From: Siderastrea radians
Lineage: Eukaryota; Cnidaria; Anthozoa; Scleractinia; Rhizangiidae
DNA length: 64,000 nt
Assembly: GCA_964017195.1 (NCBI GenBank)
Contig: OZ024891.1
Span: 11,256,458-11,320,457, forward strand
Direction of reading: 5' to 3'
Shown here: positions 1 through 11,668 of the stretch, in pieces
Position numbering within the stretch: the first letter of the stretch is position 1
How the letters are laid out: each line of letters opens with the position of its first letter
Notes under the pieces: model-generated
The model's database searches: none
Seen by the model: the letters and a program-made list of their open reading frames with translations, nothing else
Told to the model about the DNA's origin: nothing
Translations under genes and position numbers: made by a program

Positions 1-27
1 CCTTGCGTTAGTATTGCATGTAAAACA

Positions 28-656
28 GAATATGTCAAGGATTTTTCTGGAGTTGTGACAAAACTGTGCTAAATTTACGAGGAAACACTTTCGCTCACCC
101 TCTACAAATGTAAATGCTCCCAGAACACAAGGGGGGGGGGTGGGGGGAGAGTTGCTTCAAGTGAATTTTTGTAGGAAGAGCGAACTACAGTAAGCCTTTA
201 ACGATTTTTGCAAGACACAACCACAGAACTTCCAAAAGTTGGCCCAAGTTGTAATCAATTTCAATCCTGGCGATCCGTGACAATGCTCTTACTAATAGTT
301 TTACGGAACACTAGCATATTGTATCAGGTTTCAGCGAAAACACGAAGTTTGCAGTTTGGTGCATTTGGGTTGGGCTGAGTTAATCATCACAAAACCAACG
401 CCTTCTCCTATATTATGGCCTGTGTCGTATATTATGCTTTGGTTCTGCAAACTGAGAAAATTCGACCGTTTTGAGCTCCAGCGGCAGAGGCTTCGTTGCA
501 AAACAAGGCTTGAGGTACATGTCGCGATGGAAAGCTACAAGTAATTATGAAAAAAAAAAAACTTGAGCGAATCCGCAGTCTTAAAATGGTGTTTAGTATC
601 ATATATTATAGACTAGGACCTCCAACTACATTTGTACAGCTTTCATAAAAAATTTA
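28..656. repeat. Copy 1 of a 630-bp direct repeat
   Basis: This stretch aligns along its whole length with 2,577-3,212. Shared blocks include TTTTTCTGGAGTTGTGACAA near the start and TCAATCCTGGCGATCCGTG in the middle. It has no open frame that looks coding. The second copy lies immediately upstream, in the transcriptional sense, of an FN2 exon, so this copy probably marks a duplicated exon-plus-intron unit whose exon lies left of the window. Confidence 0.75.
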
Positions 657-1080
657 ATAGATGGACCGGGGCATTAATTTGCCTGTTCAATAAATTCCTG
701 CGTGCGGGCAACGATTCTGTCTGCGTGAAAAGTTAGATTTCAAATGCTGAATCTCGTGTTGGTAATTTTCTCTTTTGTAATATTGAGCTTGAGAGAGTCT
801 GAATTATCTATATTATGTGTTAAACCGAGAAATTTCTCACTTAGTGTGTGTTATCCCAGGGCAAAGACTTCACGAAATTCGAGATCTTTTAGAGATCTTG
901 CGCGAAAGATTAATATCCAGCGTTTAAACCATCTGTCTTCAAAGACAGTGTAATGAGGACGAGAAGAATTGGCCCCCAAAACGTGCTCGCATTAAGCCGG
1001 GATTAAAAGCTTTCTCTAGCTTAAGTTTTCTGGTCTGCTTTCACAGAGTGGTGCTTGTCACAACTCCTACTGAGATTTTG

Positions 1081-1128
1081 GTAAAAAAAAACAAACAAAA
1101 ACAAACAAACAAACAAACAAACAAACAG
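1081..1128. repeat. (AAAC)n microsatellite
   Basis: A run of about ten AAAC units. It is non-coding. Confidence 0.9.
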
Positions 1129-1187
1129 AAAACAGAATCTAAACAGCGGGAACTATTTTCCTGATCCGGCTTAAACTTTTATACATT

Positions 1188-2069
1188 CAAGTCGGACGCC
1201 CCTCTATTACCAGGGTAATGGGCTCCTGCTATTACGGACACTCCTCTAACACGGACAGTATCTGAATCTCCGGGAAATGTTACAGAAGTTTGACTGAAAC
1301 AAGCTCTTGCTAGTACAGACTTACGGACACTTTGCTTGGACCCGAGGGCGCAATTTTATTGTGTAACTCTCGCCCGGTATAGCGGATATTAAGCGGCATC
1401 TTTGAACACTGACTACTAACAATGAAAATCCTTCAAATGAAAATGCTTCTTCCGTTTTTTGATATCGCATTTGTTTTCTTTCTTTCTTTTCTCTGCATTA
1501 ATTTTTAAAGCTTCTTCTGGTGGCCATCTAAAAATTCCTTCCTCTCTTCCTTGCAAGGCCAGCTTTGCAGTGTCGCTCCTATGAACAGATTCGCCTAGCC
1601 TGTCCAATTCGTTTCTTCCGCCCTACGTTCTTTAAATAACTGACTGCAATTTCTGGCCCTTAGCTACCTGCGCAGTTGATGGCTTTTCCACAAATTTCTG
1701 CCGTCGCTTTGTGGCAATCCCTATTCAAAAACGATGACATAACCTATGTGTTCTTAGTGAATTTTCAGGTTCCTTCTTGAAGATAAATCCTTAACAAACC
1801 TAAAGGCCTTATTATAGAAAACCATAAGGATCAGTAAAGGATAGATTCTCCAGTATACTACTACATAGAAAAAAAGCGTATGAAATGTTTGCTCTTTTAT
1901 GCACTTTACATACCAAAGCGGCTCTGGAATTGGTACTGCATCAATGTAAATGTAATCAAATGTAAATCCCCTACCATAAATGCATTTTTTAAGAATTTTA
2001 TCTCTCATCCCGCTATTACGGACAACAAATCACGGTCCCGAGGGTGTACACAATAACGGGGGTTGACTG
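1188..2069. mobile_element. Fossil Tigger/pogo-like DNA transposon (non-autonomous)
   Basis: The right end read inward begins CAGTCAACCCCCGTTATTGT and continues with blocks such as CCCTCGGGACCG and GTCCGTAATAGCGGG. This is the style of pogo/Tigger terminal repeats in the Tc1/mariner superfamily, where ends read CAGTCGA.CCCGTTAT..CGGACA. The left end at 1,188 reads CAAGTCGGACGCCCCTCTATTAC and also contains a TATTACGGACAC block. A TA dinucleotide follows the right end. No transposase is left inside. The family call comes from end similarity only. Confidence 0.35.
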
Positions 2070-2331
2070 TAGTGTTCACTTAATGTAAATATAAACTTCT
2101 GGTTTTTCAAAGTGTTACTTAAATAGTTGACATAGTTCCTTTAACTGTGACGATGAAATCTTTCTCGGAGGAAAATGTTTCCATGTTTCTCTAACAGTCA
2201 AAGAAAAAATCTTTTCATCTCAAACTTTCAACTGGAATGACAACGCTGAAACAATCTGTTGAACCAAAGAGAAGGTTAGGTACCCTTTACGACAAAACAA
2301 TTTTTTCAAGTTATTCCAGAAAAATACTCAC

Positions 2332-2508
2332 GGCAATCGCCCCATCTTTCCTTGTATAAAGGATCCAAGGAACACCAAGGTCTCGGGTGAGTAAATCTTA
2401 CGCATTCATTGTATGTCACTCCTTTGTACGTGAAAGGAATGCTACAGCATTGACCAGATGTTGTCTTCTGAAGGCAGATCTGCGGAGTCGTTGGCTCTGA
2501 TATAGTCA
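2332..2508 (-). CDS. Fibronectin type-II domain exon of a gene extending left of the window
   Basis: This 177-nt exon begins after a TTTTTTGCGTAG acceptor and ends at a GTGAGT donor; both introns are phase 1. It encodes one complete FN2 module of about 50 residues: C, then GQCCSIPF, Y-x-G-x-x-Y-x-x-C, PWC, and W-x-x-C at the end. FN2 modules bind collagen or carbohydrate in extracellular or membrane proteins. The exon lies 8.5 kb downstream of the TIR receptor's stop codon on the same strand, so it belongs to a different gene. No other exon of that gene is visible here. A symmetric 1-1 exon is typical of shuffled extracellular modules. Confidence 0.75.
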
Positions 2509-2576
2509 CTACGCAAAAAACAAACAAACAGAAAAACAGATGATATACCTCGAATTATTATTGAATTAAAACGGGA

Positions 2577-3212
2577 CTGTCATGTCACGAATTTTTCTGG
2601 AGTTGTGACAAAACTGAGCTAAAACTATGAGGATGTACTTTCGCTGACACAGAACAAAATAATATAAATGTTCCCAGAACACAAGGAAGGAAGGGTGGAG
2701 TGCTTCAAGTGAATTTTTGCAAGGAGAGCAAACTACAGTACGTCTTTAACGATTTTTGCAAAACACACCCACAGAACTTCCAAAAGTTGGCCCAAGTTGT
2801 AATCAATTTCAATCCTGGCGATCCGTGTCATTGCACTTACTAATAGTTTTACTTCACACTAGCCTAGTGAATCAGGTTTCAGCGAAAACACGAAGCTTGA
2901 AGTTTGTTGCATTTGGGTTGGGTTGGGTTGAGTTAATCATTACAAAACCAACGCTTTCTGCTAGATCATGGTCTGTGTCGTCTATATTAAGCTTTGGTTC
3001 TGCAAAAGAAAATTTGGCCGTTTCGAGCTCCAGCGGTAAACATTAGGTTTGAAAACAAAACAAAACAACTGAGCTTGAAATACATTCCGCGATCGAAGGC
3101 TACATGTAATCATAAAAAAATTTCGAGCAAATTCGAGGTCTTAAAATGCTATTTCGTATCACATATTATAGACTTGGAACTCCAGCTACATGTGTACAGC
3201 TTTCATTAAAAA
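2577..3212. repeat. Copy 2 of a 630-bp direct repeat
   Basis: Partner of 28-656. It begins only 69 bp from the FN2 exon acceptor side, so on the minus strand it is the 3' part of the intron preceding that exon. Confidence 0.75.
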
Positions 3213-4882
3213 TTGCCTTTGCAATGAATTCTTTAATCATTTCCCTTCCAAGCCCGTCAATTGAAATCTTTGTTAATTGCCATGAACAGGAGCCCATTAC
3301 CATGGGCTCCTGCCATAAACTTATATCTGTCTTGATTCTGATACTTTTGTCAATATAGCAGCAACTGACGATTGGCGTCGTTTTAAGGCATTTGCAGGCG
3401 TTTTTTCTTAAAACTCGTCCGTTGCTTTCTTCAGCGTGGAAAGTTCCCCGCCTGCAGAGATAAGTTCCCATGTTTCCCAGACAACAATTAAACATTTCAT
3501 AGCAGTCCAATAACACCGAAACCAGCACAATATTTCGTAAGGCGGGCGTGGTTCAAGACCTATATTTTTATCTTCGCTGGTCAGTGGGTGTGAAGAGCTA
3601 CCTGTACATATATCTTCACAGGTTCGCGGCCGGTAGGTCACACACATTCAACAAGGAAGGCCAACATCTTTCCCAACAAGATTAATTTCCCAAGGAAAAC
3701 AAACCCCTACAGTAAATATTTCCCAGGACTGGAACAGCTACACAACAATAATTTGCCAGCCAGCAGAAATTCCACTAGGGATGAGATGTAGCCAGGAACA
3801 GATTCGTTAAGTGTTTCTAACCTCTCAATCTCAATTCCAAAAACGCCAAAAATAGACATTTCCAAATTTCACTTTGGAAACAAATGGTAGGTAAAAAGCA
3901 TGCACGGGAGCGGGCAGAATTTTCCTGTCTCTGACCACGGTCATGGTAACCGCGCGAAAACCGTGAATGAAAATTAAAACACAGCAAACCTCGGTTGAAC
4001 TCGGAAAGCTTTTTGTAGATTTTTGGCCACAAGATGCGAATTTTTCGTCAACTCACAATTCTCACATGTGTTTTAAGTGGGAAGTCTAACAAGGAGGGGA
4101 ATAAAAGGTCTTGTAATTCCTTAAAAAGGCATGTACTCGTCGTTTTGATATTGTGTTTGATTGTAGCTTCATAGCATGACGGCTCGTGATGTCACTTAAC
4201 ACAGCAGTTTAGGTGTTGAATTGCGCCCGCTGCAATGCCTTTTGACCCCGATGCTTACTTTAAATGACTTCATTTTTAGTAATTTTTTCGTTTATCGAGA
4301 TTCCGCTTATTTTCATTTAAGAATGTGTGTTTCTCTGGAATTTTGCTTTTTCATCTGCCACGAATGAAGACAAAAGCCGGCGCACAGTTCGCTTGATTAA
4401 AAGTGAAAGTACACTGAACAGTTTCGCTAGATAATAATGATAAAATTTTTTATTTCCGAAGAACCAACAGATACGTTCCCAAGCTCAATGCAAAACAGAA
4501 AAAGAAAGGAATTAGACAAAACAGAAGTTATTTCAAGTATTCCTGTTTACGCAAGGGCGATGGAAATGCTTTTTGAAATGCTCCTCAAGTTTGAGTACTG
4601 TTTTAAATACGGTTTTGCGTTTAGTAAGCTAAATTATTAGGTTTTAATTTAGGCTGTTTTTTTTTATGCCGGCTAAGATTGCCCAAGTGAATGTCTGTTC
4701 TTAATGACAACCTTTTCCGAGATGATATGGTAGTCTTCCTCGAGAAAATTAAGCTCAAACTTAAAAGTTTCAAAAGTTTATGATTACATTCGCTACCCAG
4801 TTTCCTGGCACCTGACTCAATGAAACCTCCTCGCGTACCTGCAACCTTCAAAGATTGCCCTGTAAATTCGAAAGGTTGCAAA
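3213..4882. other. No gene seen
   Basis: AT-rich sequence with only short, unconvincing open frames. The one local feature is a palindrome at 3,287-3,312, with 11-bp arms CAGGAGCCCAT and ATGGGCTCCTG. A similar ATGGGCTCCTGC string occurs at about 1,218 inside the fossil DNA transposon. Confidence 0.6.
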
Positions 4883-5014
4883 AATAAATATGTTATTTAC
4901 CGGCCTAGGTCGGTCCATATAGGGAAAAACTGTGCCCTCGGTTTTGGGTACTCAAGACCGCGGGCACAGTTTTTCCCTATACGGACCTCCCAGCCGGTAA
5001 ATAACATATTTATT
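4883..5014. repeat. Fold-back element with 55-60-bp inverted arms
   Basis: The arms begin AATAAATATGTTATTTACCGG on the left and pair with CCGGTAAATAACATATTTATT on the right. A second paired block, TAGGGAAAAACTGTGCCC, lies nearer the centre. The loop is about 15-20 bp. There is no coding potential. It looks like a small palindromic MITE. Confidence 0.8.
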
Positions 5015-5175
5015 CCACCGACAAGCAAAAGAGTAAATTATAAATTGCACGTGATGGCTCATGATTTGAATCTTGGCCTGAAGGATAAGTAGGAGACGAT
5101 CAAGGCAAAGGCGAAGAAATCACTTGTAGTTGACAAAATCACAGCTTCGTAACAAACAAATATGTATCTCGAGCG

Positions 5176-6230
5176 TTATAGCGGAGCCCACGCGCTAGCG
5201 CGCCAGCGGAGCACCATTGCTAAGCAAATTTGGTAACCTATCGATCCGAGAAATTTTGGTTGTGACGTCATCGTACACTCGCCCGCCCGCCTGTCCGCAC
5301 AGACTCTTGGGGAGGGAAACTGGGAGTTCCAAGACAACCCGACGAGGAGGGGGGGGGGGGGGGAGAATGCCATTTTTTCTTGGCGGGAAACCTCCCGGTG
5401 CTTTTGGGCAACCGGTGTTTTTCTTGCCGGGAAATCGCATGACCACCGTCGCTTTTGAAAAAGAGGTTTTTTAAAAGCTTAGCTTGTTTAGCAAAACGAT
5501 TTAGTTCGACAGAAGTGAAGTTTAGAGATTGTAAAAAAATTTTCAAATATCTATAAATGGAAAGAAGAAGTTCAAAAGAATACTCAGTTGTCTTTTTGGT
5601 GGAAGGCAAAAAGTTTAAGTTACTAAATTTGCCTTCGGCCACTTCTGAACTTTGTGGTCGGTTCTGTTGCCAACTCGGTCGGCACAACGCTTGAGTTCAC
5701 CGCATTCGGCAGCGGCCCTGAGGCCAAACCTAGCAGAACTAGTGCCTTCTGGTTTTTCCTGTCCACAACCATGGTTTTTGCGGAGGTCCGAACACATTTT
5801 TCCAAGAAAAACCCCTGTGTTTCTCGTAACACAGTAACTTGCGTAACTCGCGTAACATCGAATCGAGTCGAAGTACATCGCTTGAATTCGCAGCATTTGG
5901 CAATGGTTCGGACATCAAACATAGCAGAGCTAGTGCCTTCCGGTATTTTCTGTCTACAACCATGGTTTTTGCTGTGGTCCGAACACATTTCCCTAAGAAA
6001 AACACCCGTGTTTATGTCAATCCAGCTGCAATCAATAAACAACTGTTTAAGTATTAAACTTAATTCCTAATTGACAACGTAACAGAAGTTGTACAGCGAT
6101 AAGTATTCCCCCTTATCGTTCCGGCGGTTTGGCAATTCGGCGGTTCGACCCCCATCACTTAAAAAAATTAACAATTTCCAGCAATTAAAAAAAAAGGGGG
6201 GGGTCCGCTTTTAGGCTTGGCTAAATTTAT
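5176..6230. repeat. Dispersed repeat, copy 1, with internal tandem duplication
   Basis: The left 350 bp, from AGCGGAG through TTTTGAAAAAGAGGTT, match 13,586-13,910. The right end, CCGCTTTTAGGCTTGGCTAAAT, recurs at about 18,173-18,194. Inside, a unit of about 190 bp is present twice (5,676-5,822 and 5,864-6,012). Both copies contain ACAACCATGGTTTTTGC followed by GGTCCGAACACATTT. The G-run at 5,350 and the open frames here are not convincing genes. The repeat is probably a non-autonomous transposon, but its exact ends are unresolved. Confidence 0.6.
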
Positions 6231-7667
6231 TTAAATTTACGAACTGAACAGAGATGAATTTTGAAAACTGTTAAGCCTAACAGTTTTTCAAAACCCCAAT
6301 TGCAATCCGTGTTAATCTTCTTGAATTTGGCCCATCCGTGCCTTCTTTTGTATTTCAGCTGTGTTATTAAACCTTTCGTCAATGTTTTAAGCGGTTATTT
6401 TTATGTTTCGCTGAATTTGGAGCCCAGATCTTTGAGGTTGAATGTGGCTAAATTTCGTGAAACACCAAGGCAATTTCAGTTTTGCTTTTCTCCAAACAAC
6501 CGCCTTCTACTCGTCATGTATTTGCTCAGGACGCAATTTATTTCTATTATACCTCTCAGAAATGACATTACTGCGTAGGAACGGATGTGGAGTTAGGGGG
6601 GGAGAGACCTCTGCAGTCAACATTTTTTCCCTGTGATTCATAGGCAGGCCATCACCATTAGATAGATGGATTAACTTAGCCCCCATTCTACGCTTATGCT
6701 CTCTAATAAAATCGCAAGCCAGTTGATGTGAAAACCAGCCATTAAACAACACATAGCGTGTTCACGACAAAGTTGAAATCAATCAACTTTGTAACTCATT
6801 CTCATGTATGGTAACGCGTAAATTGAAAATCAACTCAAGCAGGGTAGCTATCCTTGGTTGAAATTTTATCTTCCTTTTGTTCATTGGTATGGTTTTGTAT
6901 GACAATGATTTTGAAACAATGGAAAATAAATTTTAAACCAACGATAAAATTGAACCACAGCAGATTTATTCAGGAGATAAAAGGTTTCACCATATCAAGT
7001 GGTATTTTAGAATTTAAATTGTTATCAGATGAATGTAAATCGACATCTTACACTGAGAGCTGTCTCCTCCTTCGCCCAAGCAGAGTCTTGCTCTGTAAAA
7101 GGACTAACATCATTATTAGCTAGTATCCCGTGATTTTTATTATTTTGCCATTTGGGTAGTTTCACTCCTTCCCCCAACCAATAAAAAAAATTAGATGCAT
7201 AATATATTTCTGATCCGTATTAATTATATACTGCATATTACATTAGTGCATTAGATCCAAATTGTATTTACTGCGTACTATATCACTGATGCATATTAAC
7301 GAATCTTCATGCATATTTACATTCAAAAAGCAAAGAAAGGCTTAACATTTACTGAAAACGAGCATTTCTTGTGAAGAGAACTTTGTTTTTTCGAAATGTT
7401 GCATTTGTAAAATAATGCGTGCTTCCGCAAATTGTTGGAATGGTTATCTAGCGCCGTTAAGTTATACTGAACGTTTTATAGTGTTTCTAGAAGGCTTATG
7501 ACGACGCAGGCTAGAAGGCGAGGAGCTTCACAGACTGACCTACTTACAAATAAATAAGTTTAGGTCTTGGTCTTTTCTAAGTGCTTTTAATCCCGGTATG
7601 GCTTCTCAGCTGGTGCTAATGTTCATGAATACGGCTTTTGTTCAAACTCGTTGTTCTAATAATAATA
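6231..7667. other. No gene seen
   Basis: Unique-looking AT-rich DNA with scattered short frames. Nothing in it is recognised as coding, repeated or regulatory. Confidence 0.55.
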
Positions 7668-7683
7668 ACAACAACAAAACAAC

Positions 7684-7743
<60 letters not shown>

Positions 7744-7760
7744 TATTATTATTATTATTA
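7668..7760. repeat. (AAT)n(ATT)n microsatellite
   Basis: About 20 AAT units run directly into six or seven ATT units, so the repeat switches strand sense at about 7,741 and can fold on itself. Poly-Ile or poly-Asn frames through it are artefacts. Confidence 0.95.
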
Positions 7761-10700
7761 TACCGGTACCTTTTGCGCCTTTAGTTGAGTGGAGATAGCC
7801 AAAACGATCTAAAAACGTAGCCGGGGGACACCGCGGCAAAACGTCTGCGCATGCGCTCACTTCGGCCATTTCCGGTTTCGAGCTTATGTTGTTCATTTTC
7901 ATTCGGTGTGCTTTCGAACTGTCTGGGAACTGAATTCGCAGGGATGGCGCTCAAGTCCAGTAAGAGAAGAAAAATTCACCCTCGTGTGTACCCGTTCTCC
8001 CAAAAAAAACAACAACTTAAAACTGGTCATTTCACTTTGTTGTTTTGCAGAGGACGGAAAAGAAATGTACCAGAATGTGTAACGCACGTGCAGAGGCATT
8101 GTTTAGCTCATTAAGGCCTATTGTTTTTCGACGTTCTCGTTGCCGTCGCTGTGGTGGTTGCTTAAACTGCTAATGCCACTACAATGGCGACATGCGAACG
8201 TAAACTATCGATTTTCATGATGTTTTTCGCTGTGGGTGCAAGCCCGAAACTACGAGGTGCAAAGGTGTAGAAACAGATAAAACTATATTGAAGCTGCTCT
8301 GGATTTTTTCACCTTAAGTTTGATGTCTGGAGTCTAAGTTTTTCAAAATTCGCGGCCGGAACCCGAGTTTGTGATTCTTGCCAATAGTTTTCAATAGGGG
8401 AGCATTGACAAGAAGTAAAAATACAGTGCATTTTGCCGCGATGTCTAGCCGAGGCACTGTTATTGAACAACAATGCCTCCGGGATGAGTCTGAATTTCTG
8501 TTTCGTTAAAACTGCCAATACGAAGTTGATCCTTGGAAGAGTGGTTTTGCTCGAGGAGTCTGTTATAAAATTTAAGTTCCACAAAAAATATGCAAGGAGG
8601 TTAGCTTTCTTTTCTTTCATGTTTACACAATTAATTTGCTAGAAGACGGAAGAGGCGGAAGACCACGAGTGTAGTTGTTACGTTCTTTCATAATGACTGC
8701 ACCATTATAACAATGCCCCTACTATCAGTTAAAATATGCTACCGAAAGAATTTTTTTTGAAAGTTATTGACATGGTGCCAGCGAGTTGTCATAGCGTTGT
8801 CACGTTGCCGGAAATTAACGTCACTTTTTCGAGTAAATGCACGTCGTGGGTGGCGATTAATGGAAAACAAGGTCCTTAGAGGGAGGCATTAATTAAAGCA
8901 AGATTTAAAGTAGGTATGTTAGGCGCACGTACAGACTGGATTATTACATCCATGCCCAACGTTTCGCAACCATATTTGCGTTGCTCATTTTTAACCTAAA
9001 CTCTTGTTTAGACGGCGTAGAACACAGACTTAAACGCAATTAGTTTCTTAGCCTGACCAAGTTGTAATTAAAGCCATATCTCTGGATTTTCGGCCAGGGA
9101 TAGCTTCCGAGCGTCTCGAGCTATTTCCCTTGAATACCGCTTTCTGTATAAAAGTGTTCTTCTTGAGTGAAGAAATTAATAGCCACAAACGTTTTCAGTA
9201 AAAGCTTAGCCAAGTAAATCTTTGTCATTGAAAAATAATGCCCTCGAGTTGTACCTGTAGTTTGTATTTTTGAATCAAGACTGAGTTTTGCTGCTCAGGG
9301 AGAATTATGTATTTTAAATTCCTACAAGATTAATCTAGCACATTAGTTTTATCTTCTTCCATTTTTACATAAGTTGTTAATATTTAAATTTCACGTCAAT
9401 AAAGCTTGAATCTCTAGGTTTTTATTCTCTGCTTGTAGTTCAATCGTTGATCTTATCCAGTCTGCTCTCACAATGTGTTCTGGCTATGTAGTACGAATTT
9501 TGAAGACACATTAGTTAATATTTTATTAACTTTATTTATATGTCCTCGTTATTTTAACATTTTAAAAGGGCTTCAGTCGCTAATATTTAAAAACTTTTTT
9601 AGTATTTTAGCGTGTTGGGTTCACTTTCAATACGCATCGTTGTAAGTCATCAGTAAACTCAAGAATTTTCGCAAAGCAGCGATTATTGTGAGCCAAATGA
9701 TGTTCGAGTAAAGGGAAACAGCTTCAATTGGTTTTAGGCGTTCTAAACGTTTCTGTAGAATGAACCATGGATGTTGTACTCACCAATCCTCAATAAAAGG
9801 TGGCAAAGAAGCAAAATTTTCACGGTAGCCTTCATTATCGTTACAGCCGCGATCAAATTGGCCCGCTTTGTTTAAATGATCTTGTCTTTTACACAGAATG
9901 ACTGTGCTGCGCTGTGCGTTACTATCTCAAAAAATAGCGGTCCACGGGAAGAACATTTCTTAAATTATAGTCAGGGTACCATGGAGTTTTCTACAACGCA
10001 GGAAGTAAGTCATGCAGACGGGAAGTCAGGAAGTAGTTCATTTTTTTCCCTCTTTAACACAAAATAACTTTCATTTAATGGCCACTATACTCTTAGGGAT
10101 TTCATGTAAATCGACTTTGTTGAACAAGGAAACAAGTGACTTTGTATGGACTACAGTAACAAAATATAAGTACTGGATCCTGTAGTAAAGGATCTAATCA
10201 GACTGCAGAAGGTTTATAGGAGAAATACCTAGGTAAAGAGAGACAGTGTGGAATACAGTCAGAGTCCGACTAAATCCAACTCACTTATAAGCACTATACT
10301 ATTCAAAACCGTAAAGCTCATGCAAGGGAAGAGATTTTACGTGAACATTTCTCCTTTCCCTTTACCTAATTCATATAGTCATAAGTCTTATAGTCCTAGT
10401 TTAAACTGCAAACGTTCGAAGAGCGTCGGAAACTGGAGTCTAGAATTACGTCTCGAGTTTCAGCCATTGAAATGGTTGAAGTCATTAAAACTATTAACCC
10501 TCCCCGGGAGATTATGATTATAGTTATAAAGAACTGCAAGTCTCGCATGCTCAGGAACTTCATAGAAGCCCAGGCTAAATAGACATCGGTGTTATTACCA
10601 TTCTTCTGAGAAACCGAATATATTTTCCAAGAAGTCAGGAACAGACAAACAAAAATATGTTTTAGGTTCTCAATAACAATAATCCGGTAACGTTGCAGTA

Positions 10701-10885
10701 GTTTTATATTTTATTTTACGATCCACAACAGCCTGAACTAATATTAGGCGTTCTTATTACTTATCAAGAGCAATGTTGTTATACATTGCAATTGTACTGA
10801 ATCCAAATAATTTGACGCAGCTTAAAAAATGGTTCGGTTATAAAATAAGCGCTATTTGAAATTCTGTGTTGTATTTTGTGATCAG
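7761..10885. other. No gene supported; repeat-like fragments
   Basis: Mostly AT-rich. A more GC-balanced patch at 7,800-8,170 contains a short frame starting MALKSSKRRK at 7,944, and a TTAA-bounded block at 8,111-8,163 with CGACGTTCTCGTTGCCGTCG. I could not assign either. No exons of the receptor or of the FN2 gene were found. Confidence 0.5.
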
Positions 10886-10891
10886 TTTATT
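10886..10891 (-). terminator. Candidate poly(A) signal of the TIR receptor
   Basis: AATAAA on the minus strand, about 140 nt past the receptor stop codon at 11,031. It is the nearest canonical signal downstream. Confidence 0.5.
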
Positions 10892-11030
10892 CACCTTAGC
10901 GTATGTTGACTACTTCATTGCACGTACACGGAAAAATTACATGTTGAGTTTTCGCGTTCTGTAAAAGCTTCTGCCTCCTTAATCCTGTTATTTCTTTATG
11001 TTGCCGCCTCTTCAAGCAAATAGATCGGGC

Positions 11031-11668
11031 TTATAAAAATGTTTCCTGTTCTTCATTCGACGACGTGTCTGATAGAGAACGGTGATGAATCAGAACACGA
11101 GTTTGATAAACGACGTGCGTCGTTTTAATTGCACTGTTTAATTCGTCATTTTCATTTTTTGAGCTAATTCCATTGCTACTTGAAAAGGCATTACTGTTCA
11201 AGACGTTGTCGCAGTTCTGGTGCACAGTTTCGTCTGAGTTACTGAAATCAACTGGAACATTAAGAAACGAAAGCAGCCTGTGTTCCCACAAAGGCCTTTC
11301 CAGTGGATTAGTATAGTCGATGAAATTTCTCTTCCTTAACTCTCGAGGAAGTTTACTGGAATCTTCGTCGTCAATTCTTATCATAACCAGACTGTCATCC
11401 CCTCTGTTCAGAAGACGATATTTGGCGATGTTTAGTTCGTACTTGCAGTAGTTGCTCTTTAGGAAACTGCTTGATAACACTGCTATGATTTTGCGACTCT
11501 TGTACACACTTTCCGCCATGCTTTCTTGAAAAGGCTTTCCAGGCGTAAAGTCTCTGTAGTGTATGCAACACTTTAAATGATATTTTTCTTCCAGGAGAGG
11601 AAGCAGCCTTTGACTCACCCAACGGGAATCTTCGTTGCTGTATATTATGAAAGCGTGGTAGGTGAACT
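11031..11668 (-). CDS. TIR-domain terminal exon of the receptor
   Basis: The exon starts after CTATCCATATAG in phase 1 and runs to a TAA stop. The TIR boxes are clear: box 1 [11 protein letters not shown], then [12 protein letters not shown]; box 2 (BB loop) [11 protein letters not shown] with the conserved Pro-Gly; then [21 protein letters not shown]; and a box-3 region [10 protein letters not shown]. This matches the Toll/IL-1R type rather than plant or bacterial NADase TIRs. The roughly 75-residue tail after the domain is Ser/Asn-rich and ends in E-T-F-L, which fits a class-I PDZ ligand. It also holds SNEE, which fits a short TRAF2-type consensus. Both tail motifs are weak on their own. 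Confidence 0.9.

Noticed and set aside
2332..2508. FN2 exon as part of the TIR receptor
   Set aside because: It lies downstream of the receptor's stop codon and a poly(A) signal on the same strand, so it must belong to another gene unless the TIR exon is alternative.
5176..5690. Overlapping Gly- and Pro-rich frames on both strands
   Set aside because: They are created by a G-run in a dispersed repeat. The second repeat copy at 13.6 kb does not keep the frames.
7598..7902. Open frames on both strands rich in Ile or Asn
   Set aside because: They are translations of the AAT/ATT microsatellite.
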